Source of the DNA: Chara braunii | Lineage: Eukaryota; Streptophyta; Charophyceae; Charales; Characeae | DNA length: 31,718 bases | Assembly (NCBI GenBank): GCA_003427395.1 | Contig: BFEA01000773.1 | Coordinates: forward strand, 221,467-253,184 | Direction of reading: 5' to 3' | Part shown: in pieces, positions 9,000-19,225 of the stretch | How the letters are laid out: each line of letters starts with the position of its first letter | How positions within the stretch are numbered: position 1 is the stretch's first letter | Position numbers and translations under genes: made by a program | The notes under the pieces: model-generated | Databases searched by the model: none | Told to the model about the DNA's origin: nothing | What the model saw: the letters and a program-made list of their open reading frames with translations, nothing else

Positions 9000-10000
9000 C
9001 CCCCCCTTCCCTTCCACCACCACCATTTCCTAGAGCTCCTCCCCCCAATCTTCCAATCCCCCCCCCCCCCTGCGTTACATAATTTACCCTTTAACTTTCC
9101 CCCTCCACCAGCAGCCTTCGCAACTCCCACACCTCAACGTTCTCAAAACCCAAGCCCTTCACAATCAGTTTTCCTTGAACTTTTTTTAGCAGCTCAAGAC
9201 CCAGCTCCTCAAGCAAGAGAACGAGACCAAGTTGGCCGCAGAAGCCTTCATGAGGAAAATCGCTAAGAAGGAGGAGGCCAACCAGGCTGCCAACAAACTC
9301 TACCAGAAGTTACTCTCAGACATGGAAGCCATCAAAGTCAGAATCTCTGATAAATCCCGAGCTTCTTATGACGAACTTCAACCATGGGGAAATATGTTTT
9401 GCTCCCCCGCATGGCACCACGAAGTTGTTGCGGTAATCCGTTTCTTCACCATCAATCTCAACTATTACTACTATCCATTTGGCAGAGCTATGGAAAGTGA
9501 TTTCGCAACTCGAGTGACATCGGTAGCCAAGGACTGCATCGATCACAGGATCCCCAAGTAAGCAAGGGTTGCTCTTAACAAAGTCATTCGTGAAGGCATG
9601 AAAAAGGTTTTTCCCATCATCGAGTCTGAATACTACCATTGTCTCGGCGTCGCAAGAAGGAACTACTCTAGGTAAGTTTAGGGCAGTCGCTCGCCACCAA
9701 AAAATTATCGCACAGGACCGCTAAATAGGTCCACGCCGTTCACGTTTATGGGCTTATCTATTTCTTTCTATCATAATTTTGCAGGTATGGCAAGTCGGAA
9801 TCGGACTCATCCTCTAGCCGGAAGAAGGACGACTTCAACAAGTTGGACGACCACAGGAAATCGACTTCAAAACGACATTATGATGGCAAATCAGAAATGG
9901 CTATGACTTCAATCGCTCCTCAAAGCGTCCTCACCATGACTCGGATTCCAAGAGCTTCCCCTCATCTTCATTGACAGATCCTATCAAGCACAATGACTGA
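9000..10000 (+). pseudogene. Gag-like protein of the DIRS element (broken)
   Basis: No Gag family is recognised by motif; the assignment rests on its place before the RT. A proline-rich stretch (about 9000-9170) leads into a lysine/glutamate-rich, coiled-coil-like segment (about 9190-9340; contains KLAAEAFMRKIAKKEEANQA), then a globular-looking stretch ending REGMKKVFPIIESEYYHCLG and RRNYSR (about 9590-9671). A GT-AG intron at 9672-9784 joins to a serine/lysine/aspartate-rich basic tail that ends at the TGA at 9998-10000. Defects are a probable 1-nt shift in the T run at 9181-9188 (or an acceptor TTTTTTTAG there), an in-frame TAA at 9560-9562 where a CAA codon would fit, and a frameshift near 9893. 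The stop overlaps the ATG of the next ORF (ATGACTGA), as expected for coupled translation of Gag and Pol. Confidence 0.5.
9672..9784 (+). other. Intron in the Gag-like ORF
   Basis: The donor AG|GTAAGT and the acceptor TCATAATTTTGCAG flank 113 bp. Removal restores the frame across an Arg codon (AG|G), giving NYSR-YGKSE. This is the best-supported intron in the window. Confidence 0.6.
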
Positions 10001-12003
10001 TATGCCTCCTTTCCATATTTCTTTCGTCCCTTCAATCCTATCAAACCTTTCTTCTCCCCCCACAGTTTCGCAACTCCGCCTTGCTGCATTTGCGCTTCAG
10101 GAACCTTCTGTCTGGATTCGTGATCCAGATTGTTTTTTCGCCTCCTCCACTTCACAATTTTTTAGTAATTGGTCACTCCTTCTCTCCTCATCTTCAAGAA
10201 GATATTCCCACTCGGTTCTCCAATGGATCCGCCACGTAGTCAAATTCAATTTATCGGAACTAAGCATACTCCTGTTAAGAAGATTATTGAAGTTAGACAT
10301 ATGGTTAACTTGAAGAAAGTGTACTCAGCCTCCACCTTCAAGAAAGCTCTCTTGTGTAAAAAGTCTCCCCCAACCTCAATCCCAAATCATACCTTACTTT
10401 CCCATCATGAAGACTTCATCTCTGTTTCAATTTCTCAACTACTTTCCTCTGGTGTCATTGAGTACTCTCAAAATGCTATAGTTATCAACCCAGTTTTCCT
10501 CTGGTGTCATCGAAAGCTCATCTAAAACCAGATTCATACTTGATGTCAGATTTGTCAACCTTTTCCTATCTTTCCCAGAATTCCACTGTGAATCTATTAA
10601 TGACTTGGTTGCACCACTTTCCGGCTCTCAAACTCAAGACTTCCTGACCTGCTTCGACATTAAAAATGGATACTATCATATCCCAGTTCATCCTGATCAT
10701 AGACCTTATCTTGCTTTCAAATGGAAAGGTTCAACCTACCAATTTAAAACTCTTTGCTTTGGAATCTCTGCCGCATGTTGGATCTTCACTACTGTAATGC
10801 AGGAAATCATGGCGGAACTCCGCTTCCGCCATATCTGGATTACCTCTTATATAGACAACTCCGTCCTCGCAAACCCGAACCTTCCCCTCCTTATTTGGCA
10901 ATCTTTCAATTATGTCGCGCTGCTTCACAACCTAGGATTTTTTCTAAGTCTTAGCAAATGTTCTTTTTTGCCCTCGCAATCTATCACGTTCCTGGGTTTT
11001 TACGATAGACTCTCACTCTAAGAGAATCAAAGTCCCGGACGATAAGGCTGAAAAAATTCTAGCAATCATTTCCTCAACCACCTCTGTCACCTCTTCAAGC
11101 AGAACTTTAGCTAAACTCGCAGAAAAACTCGCTTCACTTTCGCAAGCCTTTTTGTCTTCCCTTCTTTTTACTTCCTCCATCTACGAAGCTATCTCCCCCT
11201 CGAACTGGGATTCTCCTGTAGCTATCTCAGACTCCTTGATTCAAGATTTGTTTTGGTGGGTAGAACACCTACCTCGCCTTCCCGGCCAACTTTGGACAAA
11301 ACGACCAATATCCTCTATCATCTCAACAGACGCTTCCGCTATCCAAATCGGAGCTATTATCACTTTATCCTCAGGCCCGTCACTTCACTTCAACCAATGT
11401 CTTCCAAGTGATCTCCTCTCCACCTCGTTCACTCATCGCGAGCTATTTGCAGTTCTTCAAACTTTGCTCCTTCTGCAAAATTCGCATCCTCACCTTCTTT
11501 TTTCCTCCGCCATCAGACTCCTTTCAGACAACCAATCTTCATTTGCCCTACTTAGCAATCTACGATCTACCGATCCTCTTTTTAACCATTGGCTCCGCTT
11601 GATCTCATCACTTCTCATTTCTTATGATACGTGTCTTTTCCCAGTAGGGATTCCTAGGAATCTCAATCAAGTAGCCGACGACTTATCCAAAACCCAGGAC
11701 AACACTAACTGGGGCATCTCGTCTCACCTCAAGAAGATCATCTTCAACTCATTATGAACACCTGCCATTGATCTTTTCACATCAGACTATCATAATGCTT
11801 GTCCCATATTTATTTCCAGAACGTGGTCTTCATCAACATCGTTCGTAGCCGCCCTTTCGCTAGATTGGAATTCCCTACCAAAGATACCTTATAGATGGTT
11901 TTTCCTGCCAACTTCCTTGATTCATGAAACCCTATCACTTGCCTCTTTTGCACCCGCTTCTTATCTCTTTATATTCCCAGATACGCGCAAAGCTAACAGG
12001 TGA
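9993..12003 (+). pseudogene. DIRS reverse transcriptase / RNase H polyprotein (broken)
   Basis: Copies element RNA into DNA in the functional family. Visible parts: an N-terminal segment (9993-10500); RT motif A FDIKNGYYHIPVHPDHRPYL (about 10656-10715); motif B FGISAACWIF; motif C reads SYIDNSV (about 10848-10868), where family members have Y-x-D-D, so the second catalytic Asp is Asn; then LGFFLSLSKCSFLPSQ and FLGF. RNase H runs about 11310-11700, with STDASAIQIGA, HRELFAVLQ, LLSDNQS and NQVADDLSK supplying the D-E-D-D pattern. A C-terminal segment (11758-12003) begins PAIDLFTSDYHN and matches the conserved domain after RNase H in DIRS/Ngaro elements. Frameshifts lie near 10250, 10490 and 11003, and TGA at 11755-11757 interrupts the C-terminal part. 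It is not functional as it stands. Confidence 0.85.
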
Positions 12004-12140
12004 CCTCGCATCCTCTCTCTCAAGGTTTCCTATAAATTTATCATACCCAAGTCAGTTTAATCATGTATTCCAAGCCCACGTGTTCACCACTCCTGTCAAA
12101 ATCCAGCCACCATTGGTCTCTCCTGCATCCTCTTTACCAT

Positions 12141-13412
12141 TTAGTCTCTTTCGACATTTCCCATATTTTCCTCGATCACCTCGCCACTACGCTTCCACCC
12201 CCTCTTTACCCCATAACCATATCGCATAAAAGTTTCGATACTGCTCCAGGTCCCCTGCCGCATCATCTCTCCTAAAGTCCATTCGTTTTTTATTCCTGTC
12301 TGCAAACCCCCAATCCGGAAACTATGGTCACTCTCTCCTTCATAGACCCCCGCTTCTCCAAACCATTTTTCGACTCGCTTATTTAACGCTCCGCCACCTA
12401 CTAGTGCATTAACTCCTCGTCCAGCTCGAAACAAAAAACCCAATCGCAAGTCCAACCCGAGTCTTTGATATACAGCTATTAACTCTGGTAAGATTCGAAA
12501 AAGGTTTCTTCACCATCATCAGTCCTTTTCAGCCGAATCAGAAATCGACCCCCGTGTCGGTCCGTCTTGGTGTATGGGGCGAACAAGGCAATTACCAACA
12601 TCAATCTCTTTATACTGCAATCGCAAACCCTGACCGCACCGCTACCAACTCTCCCATAAATATAAAAACATAGCTGCATCCCCAAAAGCTTCCGCTTCTC
12701 GCATCCTTTTCAGTATTTTTATCTTGTTCCTTGTATATTCTATCACAATCTTCAGTTTCTCCCAAACCAACGGTCGAGCAGATTCCTCTACAACCCCCCT
12801 AGCCAACCCATACTCCCGGTACGCTTTCCGGAATGCTTTCACACGGCTACTCTGGCAAGGATCATCGCTTTCTTCCCTACCAAGTAATTTAAAGGCGCCA
12901 CTCAAGCAATTCACTCTAGCATCTACTGTGGACGGGGACACCATCGGTTCACCATCGCTATCAGTGGTTCGACACCTGCTTTCAATCTCCACTAACCACT
13001 GTCTGCTTAGAAAGGAAAGAACATCCAAATCATTGCATGTCATACAGCTCCTGCCCACTCTATTTCACTCCAACCATTCATTCAACCCAAATAACAGTTT
13101 CTTCATCCCACTCCGTCATCGCTTTCCCAGCCCAAACTCTTCTATTAGCTTACTACTCCACTCTAGTCCAGCTTGATAACTCCCTGTTATCTTCGGCGTC
13201 GCTCGCTTCTGCCGCTGGCTTCCATCACTCATCCGCTCGTTCCACCACTCCCTGCAAGATGACACGTCACTTGTGGGATGATGGAGGGATTCGGGGCGGT
13301 CTAGGAGGTGTGTGGGCCTGCGGCCCCAACTCTTTGACTCACTTATGAGCAGTCTGGCATCATCAAGGCTTTGCAAATTTCCCAATTTATCTCGACGAGA
13401 CCCAGGGAGCAA
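12141..13412 (-). pseudogene. Tyrosine recombinase of the DIRS element, antisense (broken)
   Basis: Would integrate the circular DNA intermediate by site-specific strand exchange. On the - strand: an N-terminal region (13250-13116; SYQAGLEWSSKLIEEFG), a core-binding-like segment (13058-12642; NDLDVLSFLSRQWLVEIESR up to FLYLWESW), a middle segment in another frame (12640-12479; APYTKTDRHGGRFLIRLKR), and the catalytic end (12455-12141). The end carries HSFRIGG (the H-x-x-R signature) and WSSIETFMRYGYG, holding the candidate nucleophilic Tyr. Breaks are in-frame TGA codons near 13115 and 13070, TAG after WESW near 12642, and at least one frameshift between the first Arg region and the H-x-x-R box. 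It converges with the RT ORF and ends about 140 bp from it. Its far end runs into the 100-bp direct repeat. Confidence 0.8.
13307..13406 (+). repeat. DIRS terminal direct repeat, first copy (B1-like)
   Basis: 100 bp, matching 13923-14022 at 93 of 100 positions with no gap (my count). Begins GGTGTGTGGGCCTG and ends ACGAGACCCAGG. Copies on the other strand lie near 16490-16570 and 15905-15965. Confidence 0.85.
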
Positions 13413-13922
13413 CTGTCCTACTCCACCTTTTTCAGTTGGTTCTTACTCGGTGGGTTCAGATCCAGCAATCACTCCTGTCTTGTCACACGCATTGGGTCGT
13501 ACCAGTCATTTTAGTTTCAACTACTTCAAGAGGTTTTAAACCACAGATCTTCAGTTTTCAAGAACGGGCCTATTTTCCTAAAGATTCGATTCTCTATTTT
13601 CGAAAATCCACGGCTGGGAGTCTGTGGAACCAAGATCAAGAGAGGGAATAGAGGAACTCACCCGGGAGGAAGGAGTCCTTCGGAGGACCGGCCACCACTG
13701 GATCCGGGCGCTGCAAGAGTATATGTAACCGGCATAGGACCGGTCGCAGCAGGCTGGTTTGTCTCGCAAGGAGCGACTTCGGGATTTCGTCTGCCAGCTG
13801 TCGCGCCCATCGTGTAGGCGAACGTGCAAGCACACCACGAGCACCAGACTTCATTCAGAGGCCGAGTTGTTTTCCTCGCCAGATATTGGTGAAGCGGACT
13901 TACCCACCCTTGATATTCCCGC

Positions 13923-14022
13923 GGTGTGTGGGCCTGTAGCCCCAACTCTTTGACTCACTGCTGAGCAATCTGGCATCATCAAGGCTTTGTAAATTTCCCA
14001 ATTCATCTCGACGAGACCCAGG
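13923..14022 (+). repeat. DIRS terminal direct repeat, second copy (B2-like)
   Basis: Second copy of the 100-bp repeat, 616 bp after the first. The seven differences are mostly transitions. The intervening 516 bp would be the A2 segment of a split-direct-repeat element. Confidence 0.85.
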
Positions 14023-14145
14023 CAGTGCCGCAACAATATTTGCAGCAATTTCTTGTGTTTCAAGGTTTATAATTATGGGTCTTTAATTTCTTGTGCTTCA
14101 AGGCTTAAAATTTTTTTGAAGGTCTGTTTGATGGATGGTTTTACA
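14023..14145. repeat. Short tandem duplication next to the DIRS end
   Basis: TTTCTTGTGTTTCAAGG and TTTCTTGTGCTTCAAGG recur about 37 bp apart (14048 and 14085). No gene seen. Confidence 0.5.
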
Positions 14146-14276
14146 GGGGACGCTGGACCCGGTTTCCAGCAGCAGCCGAGCCCAGCAGTTCATCCATGTC
14201 GAAGTGTGAAGTGTCCGGCCTCTCTTCCATTCATATTGCAATATATTGAGTATTTTCCAAAAAAAAAAAAAAAAAA
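14144..14276 (+). mobile_element. LINE/SINE 3'-end fragment with poly(A)
   Basis: Starts with GGGACGCTGGACCCGG followed by TTTCCAGCAGCAGC, which matches the LINE 3' region at about 27651. It ends in an A tract at about 14260-14276. Too short to classify; a truncated non-LTR element is the simplest reading. Confidence 0.45.
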
Positions 14277-14319
14277 TCACAGCCCTTCGGGACCGCCAGT
14301 GGACCCAGAACCAAGTCCA

Positions 14320-14459
14320 ACTACTGTCTTTATAAGGCATACGCGTTGTAAATGAGTACAAGGTATCGGTTGCTTTCAACGCGTGCTTCTATTCCAACAG
14401 CAGTTATTTTGGGAACTCGAATATAACGCATATGAGTTACGTTCGGGGAAAGACAGTAA
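14320..14459. mobile_element. Foldback/MITE family, member 1
   Basis: The left arm begins CTACTGTCTTTATAAGGCAT and the right arm ends CGTTCGGGGAAAGACAGTA. The arms are imperfect inverted complements over about 45 bp around a short centre. Shares arm sequence with the members at 14487 and 14949. Confidence 0.6.
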
Positions 14460-14486
14460 GCAGCGGGCCAATGCCCAACTTAGGCT

Positions 14487-14595
14487 ACCTTCTTCTCCGG
14501 CATACAACGTACTGTCATTATAGCTGTATTTAGACTGAAAGATACCCCAAGTACAGCTATAATGACCGTACGTTGCATTCGGGGGAAGAAGGTAG
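14487..14595. mobile_element. Foldback/MITE family, member 2
   Basis: About 109 bp folding almost end to end: TACCTTCTTCTCCGGCATAC pairs with the reverse of GCATTCGGGGGAAGAAGGTA, and the inner CATTATAGCTGTA pairs with TACAGCTATAATG. No coding capacity. Confidence 0.65.
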
Positions 14596-14948
14596 TGCTG
14601 GAAACTGGGTCCTACTGTCCCATATCTTTCAGAAAACTCAATCTCCCCAAAACACCCCTGAAGCTACACATCTTGTCCTACATGTCTGATCACACAAAGG
14701 CCTAGAGTAAACTGCAGAATGCAAACTGGGAAATCAAGAATAGGGTCAACCGATAACAAAGGACCAACACCAGTAACAGGCATGTCCGACTTACAAGCTA
14801 ACAACCATAACAAGCCTCGGTTGCCATGACGAGGTTTCCCACCTTGCACCCTTGCACCTCCATGGGTATTGCCATCTCTCAGGCTCCCTGGATCTCAACA
14901 GGTACAACCCAAGTTTTCTCTCATAAAGACTAATCTCAAGGGGTTAGG
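14596..14948. other. Unassigned spacer with an inverted LINE-type motif
   Basis: 14598-14624 is a - strand copy of the GGGAC...TTTCCAGCA motif found in the LINE 3' ends. I see no gene or clear repeat in the rest. The - strand frame at 14664-14849 is open but unrecognised. Confidence 0.3.
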
Positions 14949-15193
14949 ACTACCGTCTTCCCCCGAACATAAGGCATATGCGTTGTTAAACGAATACAGC
15001 GCATATCGTGCGTTGTATTCATTTACAACGCATATGCTTTATGTTCGAGTGAACGGGACCAACATAAGGCATATGCGTTGTAAACGAATACAACGCATAC
15101 CGTGCGTTGTATCCATTTACAACGCATATGCTTTATGTTCAAGTGAACGGGACCACTTTCTTGGTCACGCCACATTCTTGGTCTTCGCGCACG

Positions 15194-15265
<72 letters not shown>

Positions 15266-15559
15266 ACGGGTAGTAATATATGATTACGGGTCTGCACGGG
15301 CCTATCCCGTTCACCAAGGCAAAAATGGAGCAGGCGTAGACCTTCAGGGGGAAAAAAAAAGGTTCTATTCGAATACAACAATTTTCTCTTCATGAAATTC
15401 AAATACAACGCATATGCGTATTATTCAAATAGAACGCATATGCGTTATATTCAAAGTGCTCTTGTATTTGAAGAAAGGGGTCTAACTTTCCGAAAACCGG
15501 TTTTTTTTGGAAAACTCGAATACAACGCATATGCGTTATGTTCGCTGGAAGACGGTAGT
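14949..15559. mobile_element. Foldback/MITE family, member 3, with internal palindromes and (GA)n
   Basis: Ends are inverted: CTACCGTCTTCCCCCGAAC at the left and the complement of GTTCGCTGGAAGACGGTAG at the right. Inside are two tandem palindromic units with a 95-bp period (14965-15047 and 15061-15140), each with ~40-bp arms built from AACGCATATG. There are further AACGCATATGCGTT palindromes at about 15405-15455 and 15524-15537, and a (GA)n tract. Confidence 0.65.
15196..15264. repeat. (GA)n microsatellite
   Basis: 69 bp of uninterrupted GA repeat, bounded on both sides by GCACGG (15189-15194 and 15263-15268). Confidence 0.95.
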
Positions 15560-15579
15560 GTCTTGGTAGTAGCACTGAC

Positions 15580-15828
15580 TGGATGATGCCCTGGGTGGTG
15601 AACCCCCTCGCACGAGGGCAATCAATGTTGTCCTCCCTCTATGATTAGGACTTAATTTTGGCTTCTGCTTTATAAAATGGGACGTTGGACTCGGTTTCCA
15701 GCAGGTGCAGCTCCCCACCAGTAGATAGGAGTCATCTTTTCTGGGGGTCCTATTAGCGGGGGATGTTTCTTATCACCTCCACTAATAGATCTCACTTGGA
15801 TGTTTTGAAGAAGAAGAAAAAAAAAAGA
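15580..15828 (+). mobile_element. 5'-truncated LINE 3' end with poly(A)
   Basis: Collinear with the 3' end of the LINE at 27780-27986: GGCAATCAATG, then GGGACGTTGGACTCGG and TTTCCAGCAGGTGC, then CTCCCCACCA, then a CACCTCCACTAATAG segment and a terminal purine/A tail (15808-15828). No coding part remains. Confidence 0.65.
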
Positions 15829-15904
15829 CTAAATGTTAGTTAGTTGTGCCCAGTAGCCAGCAACGTTCCCACAACCACATGTGGATCTTCCGCTACCTCC
15901 AGTA

Positions 15905-16570
15905 GTGACCCCAGATCACATACAAGCGAGTCGAGGAGATGGGTCGCAGACCCGCACACCATGGGAAAGTCGAGGGCGGGTGGGACCGCTTCGCCAAAAG
16001 CAGGTGAGTAGAATGACTCGGCCTCAATGCGCCCATACTGGCTGTGTGCGCGCAAAATCCCATATGCGACGAGTGCGGCGAGTGGATGTGCGTTGGAGGG
16101 CACGACACGTATTGGCTGGTCAGACTCCTTTGACATATACTGTCGCCAGCAAAGGCAGTGAGACCACAAGGAGTGGTGAGGCAGTCTTGCAGCCCAGGTG
16201 AGTGTCACATCACACTGATTTCCTGCTTTTGATGACGGACAAATGCTCATAGTCGTGGATTGTTGTTGTTGCGTGGAACTCAAAAAATTTGAGTGAAGTT
16301 CATCCGTCGATGCATGGAAACAGTGGTTGGGAAGGGATGGGAAGATGGTGACAGGAGTCCCAAAATGGTTCCGGTGGTTGTGAGAAATCTAAGAGTAATA
16401 GTTCGCTTGAATCGACTGAGGCCGTTAGAGTAGGGTGTGACATCGCCACTTGAAAAAGATCCAATGCTGCACAGTACCAATTCAAATAAAATAGGAAAAA
16501 TGAAGATCACTGATGATGTCAGATCGCATACAAGCGAGTCGGGGAGATGGGCCGCATGCCCGTTGTCGAG
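15905..16570 (-). mobile_element. Terminal remnant of a second DIRS element, reversed
   Basis: On the - strand two diverged copies of the DIRS terminal repeat (about 16570-16490 and 15965-15905, about 608 bp apart) enclose a segment resembling 13407-13922. For example, GAAGCGGTCCCACCC matches GAAGCGGACTTACCC, and ACAGTATATGT matches AGAGTATATGT. Only the B-A-B end is present; no RT or recombinase accompanies it. This is a DIRS counterpart of a solo LTR, most simply formed by recombination or truncation. Confidence 0.6.
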
Positions 16571-18190
16571 CGCATCGGTCCCGTAATGGGACCCTCCCGA
16601 CCACGTCTTACAACATTTGTGGATAGGACTTTTCATTCTTTTATCGCAGTACAGATAGAGCTTTCATAGTCGCTCCGACCGAGTGTGCCATTCATACCTC
16701 TCGCAAACCCCTACGACAGGATAGGGCCACGCGAGGTACAACTAACCTCCACTTGCGGGAGCTATCACCTCCCTTCGGTGGACGTATCCCCGCCGAGCTA
16801 CCAGTCCACAGTACAAAAGCTAATGAGTTGCAATTGCAGAGGTGGACCAGCCGAAGGCGTTTCTCGTATGTTGTAGCATACGGGGTACGAGCGGTCCCAC
16901 GCCTCTATCGGACCCGCACGCGAACCAGCGCATTGGGGGGCCGAAGTCCTAAGCGCGACTCGTCGTCGGTCGACTAGGACGCATTCAACTTACCACACGT
17001 TACACCACGCTAAAAACATAAAATCAAATATACATACAGACATAACACTCTTAGTCCCTTCAGTATTCGATCCATAACCTTTCGACACAAAAATCGGTTA
17101 GGCGTTACTCGCGATCCTCAAGATAAAACCATGCGAACGCAGAGCCCTCCCATATCGATTAGCCATGCATGCCTACGCAAGAAGTCCAATGATGAGGTAC
17201 TATGTAGTACTCATAATCACACTGTCGAGCACATCGGTCCAGCACCGCACAGGGCAGCGCGAGACCCTCCCGGCCACGTCACGCAGGAATTGGTTCAAAT
17301 CCTTCGTCGCAAATATACATGGAGTTTCCAGGAACCACTCCGGCCGAGTGCGTCAGCCATACCTCCCGCGAGCCCCTATGACAGGATAGGGCCTACGCGA
17401 GGCACGACTTACCTCCACCTTACGGGAGTTGTCACCTCCCTTCGGTGGGCGTATCCCCGTCGAGCTACCAGTCCACAGTACGAAAGCTGATCAGTTGCAA
17501 TCGCAGAGGTGGACCAACCGAGGGTGTTTCTCGTTCGCTGTAGAATAGGGGGTACGCGCGGTAATACACCTCTATCAAACCCGCACCGCGAACCGACGCA
17601 CTGAGGAGGCTGAAATCCCAAGCGCGGTCCGTCGTCGGTCGACTAGGACGTATCTCACTCACCACGCGCACACCACTCAACGAACACAAGAATAAAACAC
17701 ACACACAACGACACGCATGAAACGGCATAACACAAACAACGCGACAACACTCCTAGTCTCTTAGTAGTCATCCCATAACTTTCCGACGCGGAAATCGGAT
17801 AGGCGACATGCGCGAGCCTTAGTAAAAAACCGCGCGGACGCAGGGCGAACTCATATCGACTCGCAATGCAAGCGTATGCAAGCGGTAGCAGTGATGACGT
17901 ACTATGTAGTACCCATACTCATGCAGTCCTCGTTAACCGCGAGGGTCGCATTCGACACTCAAGTGTCGGTTGACACTCGTTCATCTCTCGACGTTGGACA
18001 ACCGCCAAGTGCGGTTGAAAACCACACCCTCTTCTGCACCCTGCGGAGAATGGGTGGTACACAGGTTCATACGTGTGGTGACAGTTGTCTCTTATCGCCC
18101 TGAAGACCAACTCTTTTTTTTAGGGTCTGAAGAGAAGTCAAAGGGTTTGACTTTGACGGTTGTCACGGACTATAACGTTCAACTATAAAA
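16561..18190 (+). repeat. Promoter-like tandem subrepeats (~666 bp period), copy 2
   Basis: Direct tandem units. The block CCTACGACAGGATAGGGC at about 16711 recurs about 666 bp later (CCTATGACAGGATAGGGC). The block CGTCGTCGGTCGACTAGGAC recurs at about 16961 and 17627. The last unit ends with the TTTGACGGTTGTCACGGAC block and a CAACTATAAAAA tail. These correspond to the subrepeats at the start of copy 1. No credible protein is encoded. Confidence 0.7.
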
Positions 18191-18905
18191 ATTTCTAGGT
18201 CGCACGAAACACTCAAGACATATATATATACACATATATATAGAGGGTATAGGACAATCACTTCTCACAGTCACAGTGAGACTCCTCTCAACCATATATA
18301 TGTATGTGATCGCAGGCAATCAAATCCAGAGTCTGAACCACAAACACATCTGCAATCACATCAAAGATCCAACAAAAGTCCATGCACTACACGGGGTCAA
18401 CTTCAACCATTCTCTATGCTCATACCCCTTGCTTTAGCCATACAAACCTCACTTTTGTGCAACTCCCCGAATAAATACTCAGTAGTTTTGTTAAATGACC
18501 ATTCAATAAAGTCCGAGTGAAAACACAATGAAACAATTCAAACCACAGGGCTAAAGCCTTTAGGTTGAGTGGCAAGAGTGGATTGGAGTTGAATCGCAAA
18601 CCGACGAATCGGCAACCGACCTGCTATCAGTGATAAATAGGAGATGATCTTCGTAGGATCAAGATGAAACTAGTCCTAATCTCGAATCAGAATGGTCAAG
18701 AAGACATGTAACACAAGACAAGCCAATCCCCAAACTAAATCATAAGTGTATGGAGAATACAAATCCATAACACATTCTCACCCAAGATCCTTGTAATTGA
18801 CTAAGGCTGAATTTACCTTTAAGCAGTGCCCAAAGCAAGGGAGATCCTGACACAATCTCCCCTATACAGAGTGGATTGTCAGAATCACCACTTGTTAAAA
18901 TATAA
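18190..18905 (+). other. Repeat copy 2, AT-rich linker, no gene
   Basis: Aligns with about 1330-2040 of copy 1 and 25060-25600 of copy 3 (CACTTCTCACAGTCA, GGGGTCAACT, ACCGACCTG, TCAGTGATAA). Contains short ATATATA runs. No coding sequence seen. Confidence 0.6.
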
Positions 18906-18909
18906 TCTA

Positions 18910-19225
18910 TCTCCTTTAAACTAAGAAAATTTCGGTAGCGCTTCCCGTAGAAAAAGTGTCTTTTCAGAATTTATATCAGCCCGAATATGAAAACATAAAT
19001 AGTCTTTGACTTTTCAAAGTCCAATTTTGTCAAACTCCCTAAATTAGCAAAAATTTGGGCAGCACTCCCTTTAGAAAAGAAGACTTTTCATATTTTTACT
19101 AAGCCATACATGAACTCTAGACAAGTTGAACTTTGAAAAATCAAAATTTGACTAACTCCTTGGATTTGCAGAAATTTCGGCAGCGCTTCCCGAAGAGAAA
19201 GTAGCTTACCAAAATTCATACAAAG
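18910..19225 (+). repeat. ~122-bp AT-rich subrepeats, copy 2 (3 units)
   Basis: Three units with the TTTCGGCAGCGCTTCCCG-type core at about 18928, 19050 and 19172. The middle unit keeps the variant TTTGGGCAGCACTCCC, as the middle unit of copy 1 does, so the order of variants predates the divergence of the copies. Confidence 0.75.

Larger units (their letters stand above)
7398..9150 (+). other. DIRS leader region with possible introns
   Basis: A pyrimidine-rich, A/T-rich stretch without a sustained frame. Two places look like splice acceptors followed by an ATG: TTTTGTTTTGCAG then GCATCATGG (about 7700-7721), and TTTGTGTCTCAG then ATGGATTC (about 8748-8765). Both following frames begin Met-Asp-Ser. 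The second runs 64 codons (8760-8953) and could be a first Gag exon. Poly(A)-poly(G) tracts occur at 7480-7507 and 8623-8656. Overall coding status is uncertain. Confidence 0.35.
7398..14022 (+). mobile_element. Kangaroo-like DIRS retrotransposon, degenerate
   Basis: The order is leader, Gag-like ORF, RT/RNase H/C-terminal domain (all +), then a tyrosine recombinase on -, then a direct repeat of 100 bp (13307-13406 and 13923-14022) enclosing about 516 bp. DIRS elements carry tyrosine recombinases and split repeats rather than LTRs and an integrase. An antisense recombinase is the arrangement described for kangaroo in Volvox. The right part fits a B1-A2-B2 layout. The left A1 copy is not clear: only TCTTGTCACACTCATTG at about 7400 resembles TCTTGTCACACGCATTG at about 13477, so the left edge is inferred from the end of repeat copy 1. 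All ORFs carry stops or frameshifts. Confidence 0.75.

Noticed and set aside
16557-18190. rDNA intergenic spacer interpretation of the promoter-like subrepeats
   Set aside because: Subrepeats with TATA-like boxes resemble spacer promoters, but no rRNA sequence appears anywhere in the window and other repeats follow directly.
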